Under the pieces are notes generated by a model. The model was not told the origin of the DNA. It saw nothing but the letters and a program-made list of their open reading frames with translations, and did no database searches. 64,000 nt of DNA from an uncultured Lachnospiraceae bacterium (GTDB lineage Bacteria > Bacillota > Clostridia > Lachnospirales > Lachnospiraceae), in NCBI GenBank assembly GCA_947626985.1, contig CANQUG010000008.1:1-64000 (forward strand), read 5' to 3'. This document shows, one piece after another, positions 26,793 through 35,852 of the stretch; within the stretch, counting starts at the first letter, position 1, and each line of letters opens with the position of its first letter. A program made the position numbers and the translations under genes.

Positions 26793-29054
26793 TTATCCGA
26801 TGAGATCCTTCAAAGTATTCAGCAGAAGTCCCACGTCGATGGGTTTCGCGATGTGAGCGTCCATCCCGCTGGCCAGCGCCGCGCGGCGGTCCTCCTCGAA
26901 GGCGTTGGCCGTCATGGCGATAATGGGAACGGACGCCAGTTCTTTATTTTCCAGCGCGCGTATTCTGCGCGCAGCCTCATATCCATCCATCACGGGCATC
27001 TGGATATCCATAAGCACCACATCGTAATATCCGGGGGCGGACCGGCTGATCTCCTGAAGAGCCTCCCGGCCGTCGGCCGCGGTTTCCGTAATGAAGCCCG
27101 CCGATGCGAGGATCTCCACGGCAATCTCCCGGTTCAGCAGATTGTCCTCCGCCAGGAGGACCCTTTTTCCGGTAAAATCAATGTCGGCGTCGTCAGAGCG
27201 TTTTTCCTCCGGAAGGGAGCTGGCTGTCAGATTCTGCTTTTTCAGCACAAAGCGCAGGGTAAACTCCGTTCCCCTTCCCTGTTCGCTCTCCACCTCTATG
27301 GCGCCGCCCATGAGCTCCAGAAGGCTTTTGGTGATGGACATTCCCAGGCCTGTCCCCTGTATTCCGCTCACCGTACTGGAATTTTCTCTCTCAAAGGGCT
27401 GAAAAAGACGGCTCTGGAATTCCCGGGACATGCCGATTCCCCTGTCCTTTATGCGAAGTATGTAGGAGGCGAAATCCTCCATGCCGGAGGACACCTCCCT
27501 GAGAGATACCTCCACGGAGCCGGGGGAATTGCTGAATTTCATGGCGTTGCTGAGGAGATTCAGCAGGATCTGGTTCAAACGCAGGGTATCGCAGTAAACT
27601 TTGGTGGTGGTCACGTCCTCGTACCGGTTCGAAAAGGCCAGCCCCTTCTTCGCCATCTCCGGGCGCAGAGTGTCCTCCGCCCGCCCGATGAGCTCCACCA
27701 GATCGCAGGCGTCCTCCGAGAGCGTCAGCTTCCCGCTTTCGATTCTGGACATATCCAGCACCTCATTGATCAGCTGAAGGAGGTGCTGCCCGGAGATATC
27801 GATCTTTTTCAGACTGTCCTCCACTCTCTCCGGATCATCCAGATGCTTCAGGGCAATGGAGGTAAAGCCCAGAATGGCGTTCATGGGGGTGCGGATATCG
27901 TGGGACATGTTGAAGAGGAAGGAGCTCTTGGCCCTGCTCCCCGCCTCCGCCTTGTCCACGGCGTCCTTCAGCAGCAGATCCTGCTGCCGGAGCTGCTCAT
28001 TCAGCTTTCCCAGCTCCTCCGCCCGCTTTCTGGCGGCCAGTTCCTCGTTTTTCCGCCTCTGCAGCCGGGAATTTATCAGGAGAAGGACAATGATAATGAG
28101 AAAGCTGGCGGCTATGATGATGCAGGCGTACCTGAACCGGTAAAGCAAATCGGAAAAAGTCATTTTATAGGCGTTTTCCGCAGTTTCCTTGATGATAAAG
28201 AACGCTGTCTCATCCTCATCCAGAGCGGCAATGCCCTTGTTCAGGATGGACAGCAGGCATTCCGTGAAGGAATCCACCACATTCTGCCGGTCCTCGCTGA
28301 TGGGGACCAGCGCCGCCAGGCACTGGGAATCTCCGATGGAGGCCGTCGCCACCACGTTCAGGCTTTCATACTGCGGCTTCGCCAGGATTCTCTCCAGGGA
28401 ATACTGGTTCTGAAGGACCGTGTCCGCCTCTCCGGAGAGGACGGCCCGCAGGGCGTCCTCTGTGCTCAGATAGAACTGTACCTGAAAATTGGGGTAGATG
28501 CCCTGGATGACCCGAGCCAGGGTCTGGGAGCCGGAGGCCACCGCCACTCTCATTTCCGCGTTCCTGTCAAAGATCACGCCTCTTTTGCACACGAAGATCT
28601 TTTCCGTTTTCAGATAGGGCGCCGTCATAACGATTCCCAGAGAGTTTTCGTTTTCGGAGTTGTTTTCCACGCTGGCGAGCAGGTCCAGATTCAGCTGCTG
28701 CAGGTCGTCGTAGGTGATGCTTCCGGACGCCAGCTGCTGGAAGCGGAATTTCAGTCCCGTGGTCCGGGAGATCTGCTCCAGGATGTCCACGGTGATTCCG
28801 CGGATTTCTCCCGTTTTTTCGTCGGCGAACAGGATGGGACAGTTGTCCACCGGGCAGCCGATGACGATTTCCCTGCCGGAGTCGATCAGCTCCTGTTCTT
28901 CCTCCGTGAATTCGATGGAGGGGAGGCCGGAGGCGGAGACAGTCCGGGCGGGGAGCGGGAAAGATACTGTAATACACAGGAGAAGTATAAGTGTCAGAAA
29001 AGCTGCGGCTTTTCTGGTGTTTTTCTTTTTTTCGGATGCTGCAAGTTGCTTCAT
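26793..29054 (-). CDS. Membrane hybrid histidine kinase with extracellular solute-binding sensor
   Basis: A 753-aa kinase. A signal/anchor segment (about 15-42) precedes an extracytoplasmic SBP_bac_3-like domain (about 45-300; EIVIGCPVDNCPILFADEKT), which should bind a small ligand such as an amino acid. A second span (YACIIIAASFLIIIVLLLI) leads to HisKA (SHDIRTPMNAILGF), HATPase_c (NLLSNAMKF, DRGIGMS, GTGLGMS) and a C-terminal receiver (VLMDIQMPVMDGYEA). No output domain is attached; the downstream kinase and HD-like protein are likely partners. The ATG follows AAAGGAGG and a good promoter lies upstream. Confidence 0.93.
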   Translation of the reverse strand: MKQLAASEKKKNTRKAAAFLTLILLLCITVSFPLPARTVSASGLPSIEFTEEEQELIDSGREIVIGCPVDNCPILFADEKTGEIRGITVDILEQISRTTGLKFRFQQLASGSITYDDLQQLNLDLLASVENNSENENSLGIVMTAPYLKTEKIFVCKRGVIFDRNAEMRVAVASGSQTLARVIQGIYPNFQVQFYLSTEDALRAVLSGEADTVLQNQYSLERILAKPQYESLNVVATASIGDSQCLAALVPISEDRQNVVDSFTECLLSILNKGIAALDEDETAFFIIKETAENAYKMTFSDLLYRFRYACIIIAASFLIIIVLLLINSRLQRRKNEELAARKRAEELGKLNEQLRQQDLLLKDAVDKAEAGSRAKSSFLFNMSHDIRTPMNAILGFTSIALKHLDDPERVEDSLKKIDISGQHLLQLINEVLDMSRIESGKLTLSEDACDLVELIGRAEDTLRPEMAKKGLAFSNRYEDVTTTKVYCDTLRLNQILLNLLSNAMKFSNSPGSVEVSLREVSSGMEDFASYILRIKDRGIGMSREFQSRLFQPFERENSSTVSGIQGTGLGMSITKSLLELMGGAIEVESEQGRGTEFTLRFVLKKQNLTASSLPEEKRSDDADIDFTGKRVLLAEDNLLNREIAVEILASAGFITETAADGREALQEISRSAPGYYDVVLMDIQMPVMDGYEAARRIRALENKELASVPIIAMTANAFEEDRRAALASGMDAHIAKPIDVGLLLNTLKDLIG

Positions 29055-29089
29055 GGTCTGATTCCTCCTTTTCGCATCCTGTTCCTTGT

Positions 29090-29118
29090 ATTATATTGAA
29101 ATTCCGGAGGGACTTCAA
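29090..29118 (-). promoter_or_regulatory. Promoter of the three-gene signalling operon
   Basis: Minus strand: -35 TTGAAG (29113-29118), 17-bp spacer, perfect -10 TATAAT (29090-29095). A short inverted repeat TTAGAA/TTCTAA (29125-29142) lies 6 bp upstream of the -35. Confidence 0.8.
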
Positions 29119-29151
29119 TGGTTTTTAGAATATTTTTTCTAATATACGGAC

Positions 29152-29330
29152 GCAGGCAGGGACGGGCTTCCTGTCTGTTGACGGCGCAACACTCCGCCGA
29201 ACTAACCGCTAACTGCGGCTAAGGCGCTCAGGAAGAGCCATCGCGCCTAAGTCTCCGTAAGCGGTGGATTTCGTCTCCGCTAAAACCGCGCCCAAACGGT
29301 CTGCCAGACAGGAAGCCCGTCCCTGCCTGC
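29152..29330. repeat. 179-bp element with 26-bp perfect terminal inverted repeats
   Basis: Bases 29152-29177 are the exact reverse complement of 29305-29330. The 127-bp interior has no plausible gene but many local stems, such as AAGGCGC/GCGCCT and AGCGG/CCGCT. No target-site duplication is evident. It fills the 515-bp gap 29055-29569 with the kinase promoter on one side and the miaB terminator on the other; bases 29331-29506 hold nothing I recognise. A non-autonomous mobile element or a structured RNA both fit. Confidence 0.85.
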
Positions 29331-29506
29331 TGTGTATTGAATCCGGAAAAAACATAGAAGGGTCTGATGTTTAATCTTGGTTGATTTGAAAGTTGTATTT
29401 GTGAAATGCAGCGCGGGACTGCAGGTATCATCCGGACTTGCTCAGATATTGTCTCGGGGTATGCAGTTCAAAGCTGAGCATATAATCCCCCGCAACTACT
29501 GCACGT

Positions 29507-29538
29507 AAAAACCAGCGGCAGGCGTGCCGCTGGTTTTT
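29507..29538. terminator. Bidirectional terminator downstream of miaB
   Basis: A perfect 13-bp inverted repeat (29507-29519 with 29526-29538, AAAAACCAGCGGC) has a 6-base loop and ends in T5 on both strands. It lies 31 bases after the miaB stop. Confidence 0.92.
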
Positions 29539-29569
29539 ATGCGTTTTATCTTAAGGGCTGCTGTGGGTG

Positions 29570-30970
29570 TTATTCTGAGAGAACGCCAAAATAGTAAAAG
29601 CCTTTGCACTCTGTCAGTTTTACCTGGACATAGGAGCCGATCAGTTCCTCGGGGCCGGGGAAATGCACCAGAAGGTTGTGCTCCGTTCTTCCGGTGAGGA
29701 TGCCGGATTCCCGGTTCTTCTCCTCCACCAGGACCTCTCGGGTTTCTCCCAGGAAACGGGCGGAGGCGATGCGTCCTTTTTCCTGGACCAGGGCAAGGAG
29801 GCGGTTAAATCGCTCCGCCACGATGTCGTCAGGTATCTGGTCCGGCATTTTTGCAGCAGGCGTGCCGGTGCGCCTGGAATATTTAAAGGTGAAGGCTGTA
29901 TCGAAGCCGCACCGGTTCACCACGTCCAGAGTGTCCAGGAAGTCTTCCTCCGTCTCTCCCGGAAAGCCTACGATGATATCCGTGGTGAGGGAGATGTCCG
30001 GAATGGCCTTCCGGATTTTTTCCACAAGGCCCAGGTATTTTTCCTTGTCGTATCTGCGGTTCATCTCCTTCAGAATCCGGCTGCTGCCGGACTGGAGGGG
30101 GAGATGAAGGTGATGGCACACCTTTTTGCTGCCGGCCATCACTTCAATGAGTTCGTCGGAGAGATCCTTGGGATGGGAGGTCAAAAAGCGGATCCGCTTC
30201 AGTCCCGGCACCTCCTCCACCTGTTCCAGCAGGCGGGCAAAGGATACGGGCCGGGCCAGGGTCTTTCCGTAGGAATTGACGTTCTGTCCCAGAAGCATGA
30301 CTTCTGTCACACCGTCCTCCGTGAGCTCCCGGATCTCCTTCAGGATTGCCTCCGGCTCGCGGCTCTTCTCTCTGCCGCGCACGTAGGGAACGATGCAGTA
30401 GCTGCAGAAGTTGTTGCAGCCGAACATAATGTTCACCCCTGTCTTGAACCGGTACTTCCGAAGGGTGGGAAGGCCCTCCACGATCTCCTGGGAATCCTTC
30501 CAGATATCGATGATCTGACTGTCGGAAAGCAGCGCGTGATAAAACATCTCCGGAAATTTGTGAAGGTTGTGGGTGCCGAATACCAGATTCACGAAGGTAT
30601 AATCCTTACGGATTTTTTCCACCACATGCTCCTCCTGCATCATGCAGCCGAATACCACGATCTTCATGCGGGGGTTCTTCTTTTTCAGGCTCTTCAGCCG
30701 TCCCAGATGGCCGTAGATCTTCTGGTTGGCATTTTCCCGCACCGTGCAGGTGTTGTAGATCACCACATCCGCATGCTCATCCTCCGCTCTCTCACAGCCG
30801 ATCTGCTCCATCACGGCGCACACGGACTCCGTCTGAAGATTATTCATCTGGCACCCCGAGGACTGAGCAAAATAGGTGAGCCTGCGGCCCTGTTCCTGCT
30901 CCTGATCCTTCAGAATCCTCCTGCATTCTTCCGTATAGTATGTCTGAGACTGTATATCCTTCGTCTGCAT
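29570..30970 (-). CDS. miaB: tRNA (N6-isopentenyl adenosine(37)-C2)-methylthiotransferase MiaB
   Basis: A radical-SAM enzyme that adds a methylthio group to i6A37 of tRNAs reading UNN codons. The 466-aa protein has the three Cys of the UPF0004 auxiliary cluster (SSGCQMN, YNTCTVREN, FGCMMQ), the radical-SAM cluster CNNFCSYC, and a C-terminal TRAM domain. The 35-residue N-terminal extension before the core is common in clostridial forms. The ATG follows GGAAAGGAT. It lies 22 bases after degV on the same strand and is probably co-transcribed with it, ending at a strong terminator. Confidence 0.95.
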   Translation of the reverse strand: MQTKDIQSQTYYTEECRRILKDQEQEQGRRLTYFAQSSGCQMNNLQTESVCAVMEQIGCERAEDEHADVVIYNTCTVRENANQKIYGHLGRLKSLKKKNPRMKIVVFGCMMQEEHVVEKIRKDYTFVNLVFGTHNLHKFPEMFYHALLSDSQIIDIWKDSQEIVEGLPTLRKYRFKTGVNIMFGCNNFCSYCIVPYVRGREKSREPEAILKEIRELTEDGVTEVMLLGQNVNSYGKTLARPVSFARLLEQVEEVPGLKRIRFLTSHPKDLSDELIEVMAGSKKVCHHLHLPLQSGSSRILKEMNRRYDKEKYLGLVEKIRKAIPDISLTTDIIVGFPGETEEDFLDTLDVVNRCGFDTAFTFKYSRRTGTPAAKMPDQIPDDIVAERFNRLLALVQEKGRIASARFLGETREVLVEEKNRESGILTGRTEHNLLVHFPGPEELIGSYVQVKLTECKGFYYFGVLSE

Positions 30971-30992
30971 ATGGTTTCATCCTTTCCATTTT

Positions 30993-31856
30993 TCATGCCA
31001 TGGAGTGATCGGAAAAACCGCATATTCCTATGGCTCCGGGGCCTGCATGAGAGGAGATCACGCAGCCGGTCTTAAACCAGAATATTCTCTCAAAGCCCAG
31101 TTCCTTCGATTTTTCCGTCATGGCCTCCCGGAGCTTTTCGCTGAAGCCAGGGGAGTACACAAAGGAAATGAATCCCCTTTTCAGCCGTTTTTCCTGAACA
31201 AAATCCTGGAGAAGCAGCATGGCGATCCGATCCATCTTCCCCCGGTATTTCTTCGTAGCTACCAGTTTTCCATCCTTCAGTTCGATCAGCGGCGTAATGG
31301 AAAGCATCCGCGCTCCCAGATAAGCGGCGTTGCTCACTCTTCCGCCCGCCTTCAGATAGGCCAGGTCTCCCGGAAAGAAGCACATACGGCTCTGCGCGCA
31401 GAAATCCCGGGCGGCCTTCACAGCCTCCTCCAGGGAACAGTCCGGATGCCTGTTCAGATAATCCGCCAGGGACAGCACCACCATTCCCTGACCGATGGTA
31501 ACATGCTTCGTATCGATGCTGGTCACATAATCTCTCTTCTGCGCAGCGATCAGCGCGCTCTGATAGGAACAGGTGGTAGCCGCCGAGTAAGCCAGATGAA
31601 GGATATGATGATCCGGATACTGTGCATGAATCTCATCAAATACCTTCTCAAAATCCCTGGGGGAGCTTCCGCTTGTCCTGGGAATCTTTTTTGTGTTTTC
31701 ATAGTAGACAAACACTTCCTCAGTGGGAAAAGCGCCGTCGTCTTTGGTGATATCCCCGAAGGTCACATGCATGGGCACAATGCGGACAGAATATTTCGAA
31801 GCCAGCTCCTGCGGAATGTCCGCCCCCGACTCCGCAACCAGAATATAGTTTCCCAT
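30993..31856 (-). CDS. DegV family fatty-acid-binding protein
   Basis: A 287-aa DegV-family protein. Members bind a fatty acid and, in fatty acid kinase systems, present it to FakA for phosphorylation. Family features are NYILVAESGADIPQELA at the N-terminus, PRTSGSSPRDF and the loop GGRVSNAAY. No FakA kinase is adjacent, so the role here is inferred from family only. The start is ATG at 31856, giving MGNYIL, with GGAGG upstream; a frame open 13 codons further overlaps the -10 box. It leads a two-gene unit with miaB. Confidence 0.92.
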   Translation of the reverse strand: MGNYILVAESGADIPQELASKYSVRIVPMHVTFGDITKDDGAFPTEEVFVYYENTKKIPRTSGSSPRDFEKVFDEIHAQYPDHHILHLAYSAATTCSYQSALIAAQKRDYVTSIDTKHVTIGQGMVVLSLADYLNRHPDCSLEEAVKAARDFCAQSRMCFFPGDLAYLKAGGRVSNAAYLGARMLSITPLIELKDGKLVATKKYRGKMDRIAMLLLQDFVQEKRLKRGFISFVYSPGFSEKLREAMTEKSKELGFERIFWFKTGCVISSHAGPGAIGICGFSDHSMA

Positions 31857-31885
31857 AAAAAATCCTCCTGCTTTTTTTCGCTCAC

Positions 31886-31915
31886 ATCTTAACATAAATC
31901 AGCCTGTGCCGTCAA
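31886..31915 (-). promoter_or_regulatory. degV-miaB promoter
   Basis: Minus strand: -35 TTGACG (31910-31915), 18-bp spacer, extended -10 TGT-TAAGAT (hexamer 31886-31891). Confidence 0.65.
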
Positions 31916-31976
31916 TAAAACCAGTGAATCCCCACAGGATATTCTTTTCGGACCGCCCGAAATGCCATGCATTGGC

Positions 31977-33800
31977 TCAGGAAAACTGAGAATGATACAA
32001 TGTGCTGTAAAATCCTCCCAGACGGATCAGTTCCTCATGATTTCCCTGCTCGATGATGGTTCCCTTCTGCACCACCAGAATAGTGTCCGCATTCTGGATG
32101 GTGGACAGTCTATGGGCAATGACAAAGCAGGTCCTTCCCCGCATGAGCTCCCACATGGCCTCCTGAATTTTAATCTCCGTGCGGGAATCCACGTTGGAGG
32201 TGGCTTCGTCCAGGATCAGCATGGGAGCGTCGGCCAGAAATGCCCTGGCGATGGTGATCAGCTGTCTCTGTCCCTTGGAAATATTCACTCCGTCGTCCGA
32301 CAGAATGGTATCGTAGCCTTCCGGAAGGCTCTCAATATAGGTATCGATCCTGGCCGCCCGGGCCGCGGCCCGCACCTCCTCCATGGTGGCGTTTTCTCTG
32401 CCGTACAGAATGTTTTCGGAGATGGTTCCATGGAAAAGCCAGGTATCCTGGAGCACCATGGTAAAGGCCCGCCGGAGATCCTCCCGGTGAAGCTTCAGCG
32501 ACGGCACGGAGTCAATGCGGATCTCCCCCGACACCGGATCGTAAAATCTCATGAGAAGATTGATAATGGTGGTTTTTCCCGCGCCGGTAGGCCCTACAAT
32601 GGCGATGGTCTGACCGGGATCCGCCTTCACCGTCACGTCCCGGAGTATGGTTTTCTCCGGCGTGTATCCGAAGGTGATGGTATCCAGCTCCACCTTTCCC
32701 TCTACCCGGTCCAGTTTCCCGGCGTCCGGCGCATCAGCGGGCTCGGGAGACTCGTCCAGAACGGCGAACACACGCTCCGCGGCGGAAAAGGCCGACTGGA
32801 ATTCATGGAGAATATTGGAAAACTCATTGATGGGGCCCGCGAACTTTCTGGAATACTGAACGAACTGGGCCACCCCGCCGAGAGTGATAAAAAACATGGA
32901 CCCGGCCGCAATCCTTCCGCTCTGAGAGTACATATACAGAATGCCTCCCAGAATCGCCACCATGGAAATGGAGACGTTATTGATGAGATTGATGCTGGGG
33001 AACAGCAGGGCCGCATTGTACTCCGAGCTGTAAAAGGCGTCCATGGCGTCCTTATTGTGAACGTTGAAGCGCTCCGAGATCACGTCCTGTCTGCCGTACG
33101 CCTGAATGCTCCGGACGCCGGACAGCATCTCCTCCGCGTACCCATTCAGCTCCCCGTATTTCCTGGATCTTGCGCGAAAAAGAGGACGTACTTTCTGCGA
33201 TCTGTAACGGGTAAAGACGATGGAGACAGGAACCGTAAACACGAAGATCAGGATCATGGGACGGGAAATTCTCCACATGAAAAGCAGGGAACCCACCACC
33301 GTGTACACGCTGGTCATCACCTGCACAAGGTCGTTGGTGAGCGAACTGTTGATGGTATCGATATCGTAGGAAATATGGCTGATAATATCTCCCGTGGCAT
33401 GAGTATCGAAGTAGCCCACGGGAAGAGTATTCAGCTTCTCAAAGATCTGCCTGCGCATCCGGTATATGATCCTCTGGCTGAGATACAGCATGATCACCGC
33501 CAGAATATACGCCAGAACCGCAGAACCCCCATAGCAGAGAATCATCCGGAAAACGTTCTCCCATACCACCGGAAAATCCACGCCGCCGACATGCTCGATG
33601 GCGTCTATGGCCGCTCCGGAATACCTCGGTCCCAGCAGGGAAAGCTGATTGGAAAGAAGGGTAAACGCCACCGCCGGGATAAACAGCTGCCATTCCGCCA
33701 GCACGTATCCCCCCAGGCGGAGGACGATTCCCCGCCTTCCCCTGCCGCGGCCGCTGTCTGTCTTCTTATTCAGAGAAAACTCTTCTGTTTTCTTATTCAA
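31977..33800 (-). CDS. ABC exporter half-transporter, subunit with degenerate signature motif
   Basis: About 607 aa: a six-helix transmembrane domain fused to an ATPase domain, as in multidrug or peptide exporters. The ATPase has Walker A GPTGAGKTT, Walker B MLILDEATSN with the catalytic Glu, and switch His in IAHRLST. Its signature is ISKGQ rather than LSGGQ. With the partner at 33863-35581 this fits a heterodimer with one consensus and one degenerate ATP site. The best start is TTG at 33800, eight bases after GGAGG; GTG at 33809 overlaps that site. The first codons carry a tandem LNKKT repeat. Substrate unknown. Confidence 0.92.
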   Translation of the reverse strand: MNKKTEEFSLNKKTDSGRGRGRRGIVLRLGGYVLAEWQLFIPAVAFTLLSNQLSLLGPRYSGAAIDAIEHVGGVDFPVVWENVFRMILCYGGSAVLAYILAVIMLYLSQRIIYRMRRQIFEKLNTLPVGYFDTHATGDIISHISYDIDTINSSLTNDLVQVMTSVYTVVGSLLFMWRISRPMILIFVFTVPVSIVFTRYRSQKVRPLFRARSRKYGELNGYAEEMLSGVRSIQAYGRQDVISERFNVHNKDAMDAFYSSEYNAALLFPSINLINNVSISMVAILGGILYMYSQSGRIAAGSMFFITLGGVAQFVQYSRKFAGPINEFSNILHEFQSAFSAAERVFAVLDESPEPADAPDAGKLDRVEGKVELDTITFGYTPEKTILRDVTVKADPGQTIAIVGPTGAGKTTIINLLMRFYDPVSGEIRIDSVPSLKLHREDLRRAFTMVLQDTWLFHGTISENILYGRENATMEEVRAAARAARIDTYIESLPEGYDTILSDDGVNISKGQRQLITIARAFLADAPMLILDEATSNVDSRTEIKIQEAMWELMRGRTCFVIAHRLSTIQNADTILVVQKGTIIEQGNHEELIRLGGFYSTLYHSQFS

Positions 33801-33887
33801 CGAAAGCACCTCCCATCCGGCTGCAGGATTTTCTCCGGCACTCTGTACCGATATGCGCTTTTTTACTCAACGAAAGCACCTCCCATC
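33797..33887. repeat. 21-bp direct repeat linking the two ABC genes
   Basis: Bases 33797-33817 and 33867-33887 are identical. The right copy encodes the last residues (MGGAFVE) of the upstream subunit; the left copy supplies the GGAGG site and TTG start of the downstream subunit. A short LNKKT-coding duplication continues into the downstream gene. Confidence 0.88.
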
Positions 33888-35581
33888 TGTGACTCGCTGA
33901 TCTCCCGGTATTCCTTACAGGTCTCCAGCAGCTCCTCGTGAGTTCCCTGACCGATGATCCGTCCCTCGTCCAGAACCAGGATCTGGCCGCAGTTTTTTAC
34001 GGAGCTCACACGCTGAGCCACGGTGATGACTGTGGAATCCGACACGTCCTCCGCAAGCGCCCGGCGCAGATTCGCGTCGGTCTTATAATCCAGCGCCGAG
34101 GAGGAATCGTCCAGGATGAGGATCCCGGGACGTCCCGCCAGAGCCCTCGCGATGAGAACTCTCTGTCTCTGCCCTCCGGAAAGATTGGTTCCCTTGGAGG
34201 AGAGCATATGCTCATATCCGTCAGGTATCGCGGAAATAAAGTCGTGGGCCTGGGCCACCTTCGCCGCCCGCACCACCTCGTCCATGGGAATGTCCCTGCC
34301 GAACCGGATGTTTTCCAGGATGGTGTCCGCATAAATAAAATCATTCTGCAGCGCCACGCCGAAGAGGGACGTGAGTTCTTCCCTGGTGTAGGAAGTGATC
34401 TTCCTGCCCCGGATCCGGATCTCCCCGGAATCCGTATCGTAAAAACGCAGGAGCAGCTTAACCAGAGTGGATTTCCCGCTTCCTGTAGCTCCGATGATTC
34501 CCAGAGTGCCTCCCTCGGGCAGCGAGAAGGTGATATTCTCCATATTCTTCTTTTTGCCAAAATAGGAGAAGGAAACATTTTTAAAGGAAATGCAGGCTTT
34601 GTCCGTGTCGTCCCCCTGATCCTCCTCCACAAAAAAACTGTCCGGCGTATCCAGAACCTCCGCGATCCGCCGCGCCGACGCGGCAAATTTCGTATACATG
34701 GCAAACATTCTGGAAAGGGACATCATGGCCATGGAGATCAGGGTAAAATACTGCATGAAGGCAATGACCGTGGCCGGAGAGGACGCATTGCGGGCCACCC
34801 GGACGGCAGCCACAGCCACAACTCCCGCAATTCCCAGGTTCATGAGAAGAGTCATCACGGGATTCACGATTCCCATGATCACTCCTACCCTGCACTCTTT
34901 TCTGGACAGCTCCGCGTTTACCCTGTCATAGCGCCGGTTTTCATAATCATTCTTGGAAAGAGCCTTGATCACGCGGATTCCCTGAGCGTCCTCCCTTACC
35001 ACCCTCACCATGGCGTCCACGGACTTCTGTACCTCCGTGTACAGGGGCACGCCCTTATGGGAAATGCCGAACACCGTCACGCCGATCAGAGGAAGGGTGG
35101 CTATCATCACCAGGGCCAGCGCTTTGTCCATGATCAGAGTAATGATGATCCCGCCCGCCAGGAGAAAGGGCGCCCGGACTCCCATCCTCTGCATCATGCC
35201 CACAAAGTTCTGAACATGGTAGGTATCCGTGGTGATCCTGGACTCCAGAGAAGGGATGGTGAAGGCGTCCGTGTCCCTGGCGGAAAAATACATGGTTTTC
35301 CGGAAGAGATCCCGCCGCACGGCCAGAGAAAAATCCGCCGTCACTTTAGACGCCATGCGGTTGGCCGCAATGTTTCCCACACAGGCGATGATACTGCAGA
35401 TCACCATAAGGATGCCGTAAAGAACCACTCTTCTCACATCCAAAGCCGCAATCACATTTTCCAGAATATATGTAAGAATGAAAGGCAGAAGCAGTTCAGC
35501 CACCGTACCGGTGACCTTGATCAGAAATCCGACAACCATGCGGAAACGAAACGGCATAAGATACGACAGTATGCGTTTCAT
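33863..35581 (-). CDS. ABC exporter half-transporter, subunit with degenerate Walker B and switch loop
   Basis: A 572-aa exporter subunit with six membrane helices and an ATPase domain. Walker A GATGSGKST and signature LSGGQ are normal. The Walker B catalytic Glu is Asp (ILILDDSSSA), and the switch His is Gln (VITVAQRVSS). These are the changes known for the degenerate site of heterodimeric exporters such as TM287/288, and they complement the partner, whose signature is altered instead. The ATG follows an AAGGGGG purine tract. The downstream subunit begins 62 bases after its stop. Substrate cannot be inferred. Confidence 0.93.
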   Translation of the reverse strand: MKRILSYLMPFRFRMVVGFLIKVTGTVAELLLPFILTYILENVIAALDVRRVVLYGILMVICSIIACVGNIAANRMASKVTADFSLAVRRDLFRKTMYFSARDTDAFTIPSLESRITTDTYHVQNFVGMMQRMGVRAPFLLAGGIIITLIMDKALALVMIATLPLIGVTVFGISHKGVPLYTEVQKSVDAMVRVVREDAQGIRVIKALSKNDYENRRYDRVNAELSRKECRVGVIMGIVNPVMTLLMNLGIAGVVAVAAVRVARNASSPATVIAFMQYFTLISMAMMSLSRMFAMYTKFAASARRIAEVLDTPDSFFVEEDQGDDTDKACISFKNVSFSYFGKKKNMENITFSLPEGGTLGIIGATGSGKSTLVKLLLRFYDTDSGEIRIRGRKITSYTREELTSLFGVALQNDFIYADTILENIRFGRDIPMDEVVRAAKVAQAHDFISAIPDGYEHMLSSKGTNLSGGQRQRVLIARALAGRPGILILDDSSSALDYKTDANLRRALAEDVSDSTVITVAQRVSSVKNCGQILVLDEGRIIGQGTHEELLETCKEYREISESQMGGAFVE

Positions 35582-35614
35582 TTATTTTTTTCCCCCTTTT
35601 TTATAATACAGCAG

Positions 35615-35664
35615 CCTGCGGTCGGCAGCATCTGCCGATCGCAGGCCGGTAATTACTTATTATA
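35615..35664 (-). promoter_or_regulatory. Putative promoter and leader hairpin of the ABC exporter genes
   Basis: A -10 TATAAT lies at 35659-35664 on the minus strand, with only a weak -35. It is followed by a 14-bp near-perfect hairpin (35615-35628 with 35632-35645) in what would be the 5' leader, then an A/G-rich stretch to the start codon. The hairpin pairs fully only as plus-strand RNA (one G-U) and has one mismatch on the minus strand. Confidence 0.45.
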
Positions 35665-35762
35665 CCCCTCGATCAGGAAAAAGGGAAGAAAAAATATGGA
35701 TTTTCCACTCCTGACATATTTATCATTGATAATGCGCCCGTAGCTTTTTATGAAAAATGATG

Positions 35763-35824
35763 TGGCCGCCTGGAAAAAACAGGCGGCCAGTCTTTTGAAA
35801 TCGTCCGCTTTTATGCCGGACGAT
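35763..35824 (+). other. Two consecutive stem-loops before the sugar permease genes
   Basis: Stem 1 is TGGCCGCCTG/CAGGCGGCCA (35763-35772 with 35780-35789), followed by GTCTTTTG. Stem 2 is ATCGTCCG/CGGACGAT (35800-35807 with 35817-35824), ending 16 bases before the ribosome site. In related operons such hairpins often separate a binding-protein gene from the permeases; here no gene precedes them. No convincing plus-strand promoter was found in 35582-35852. Confidence 0.7.
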
Positions 35825-35852
35825 GCTGTTGCAAAAAGAAGGAGGTTCTTTT

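Noticed and set aside
29464-29506. Small RNA from TATAAT at 29481 to the miaB-side terminator
   Set aside because: No -35 box at proper spacing, and the product would be only about 50 bases, most of it the terminator hairpin.
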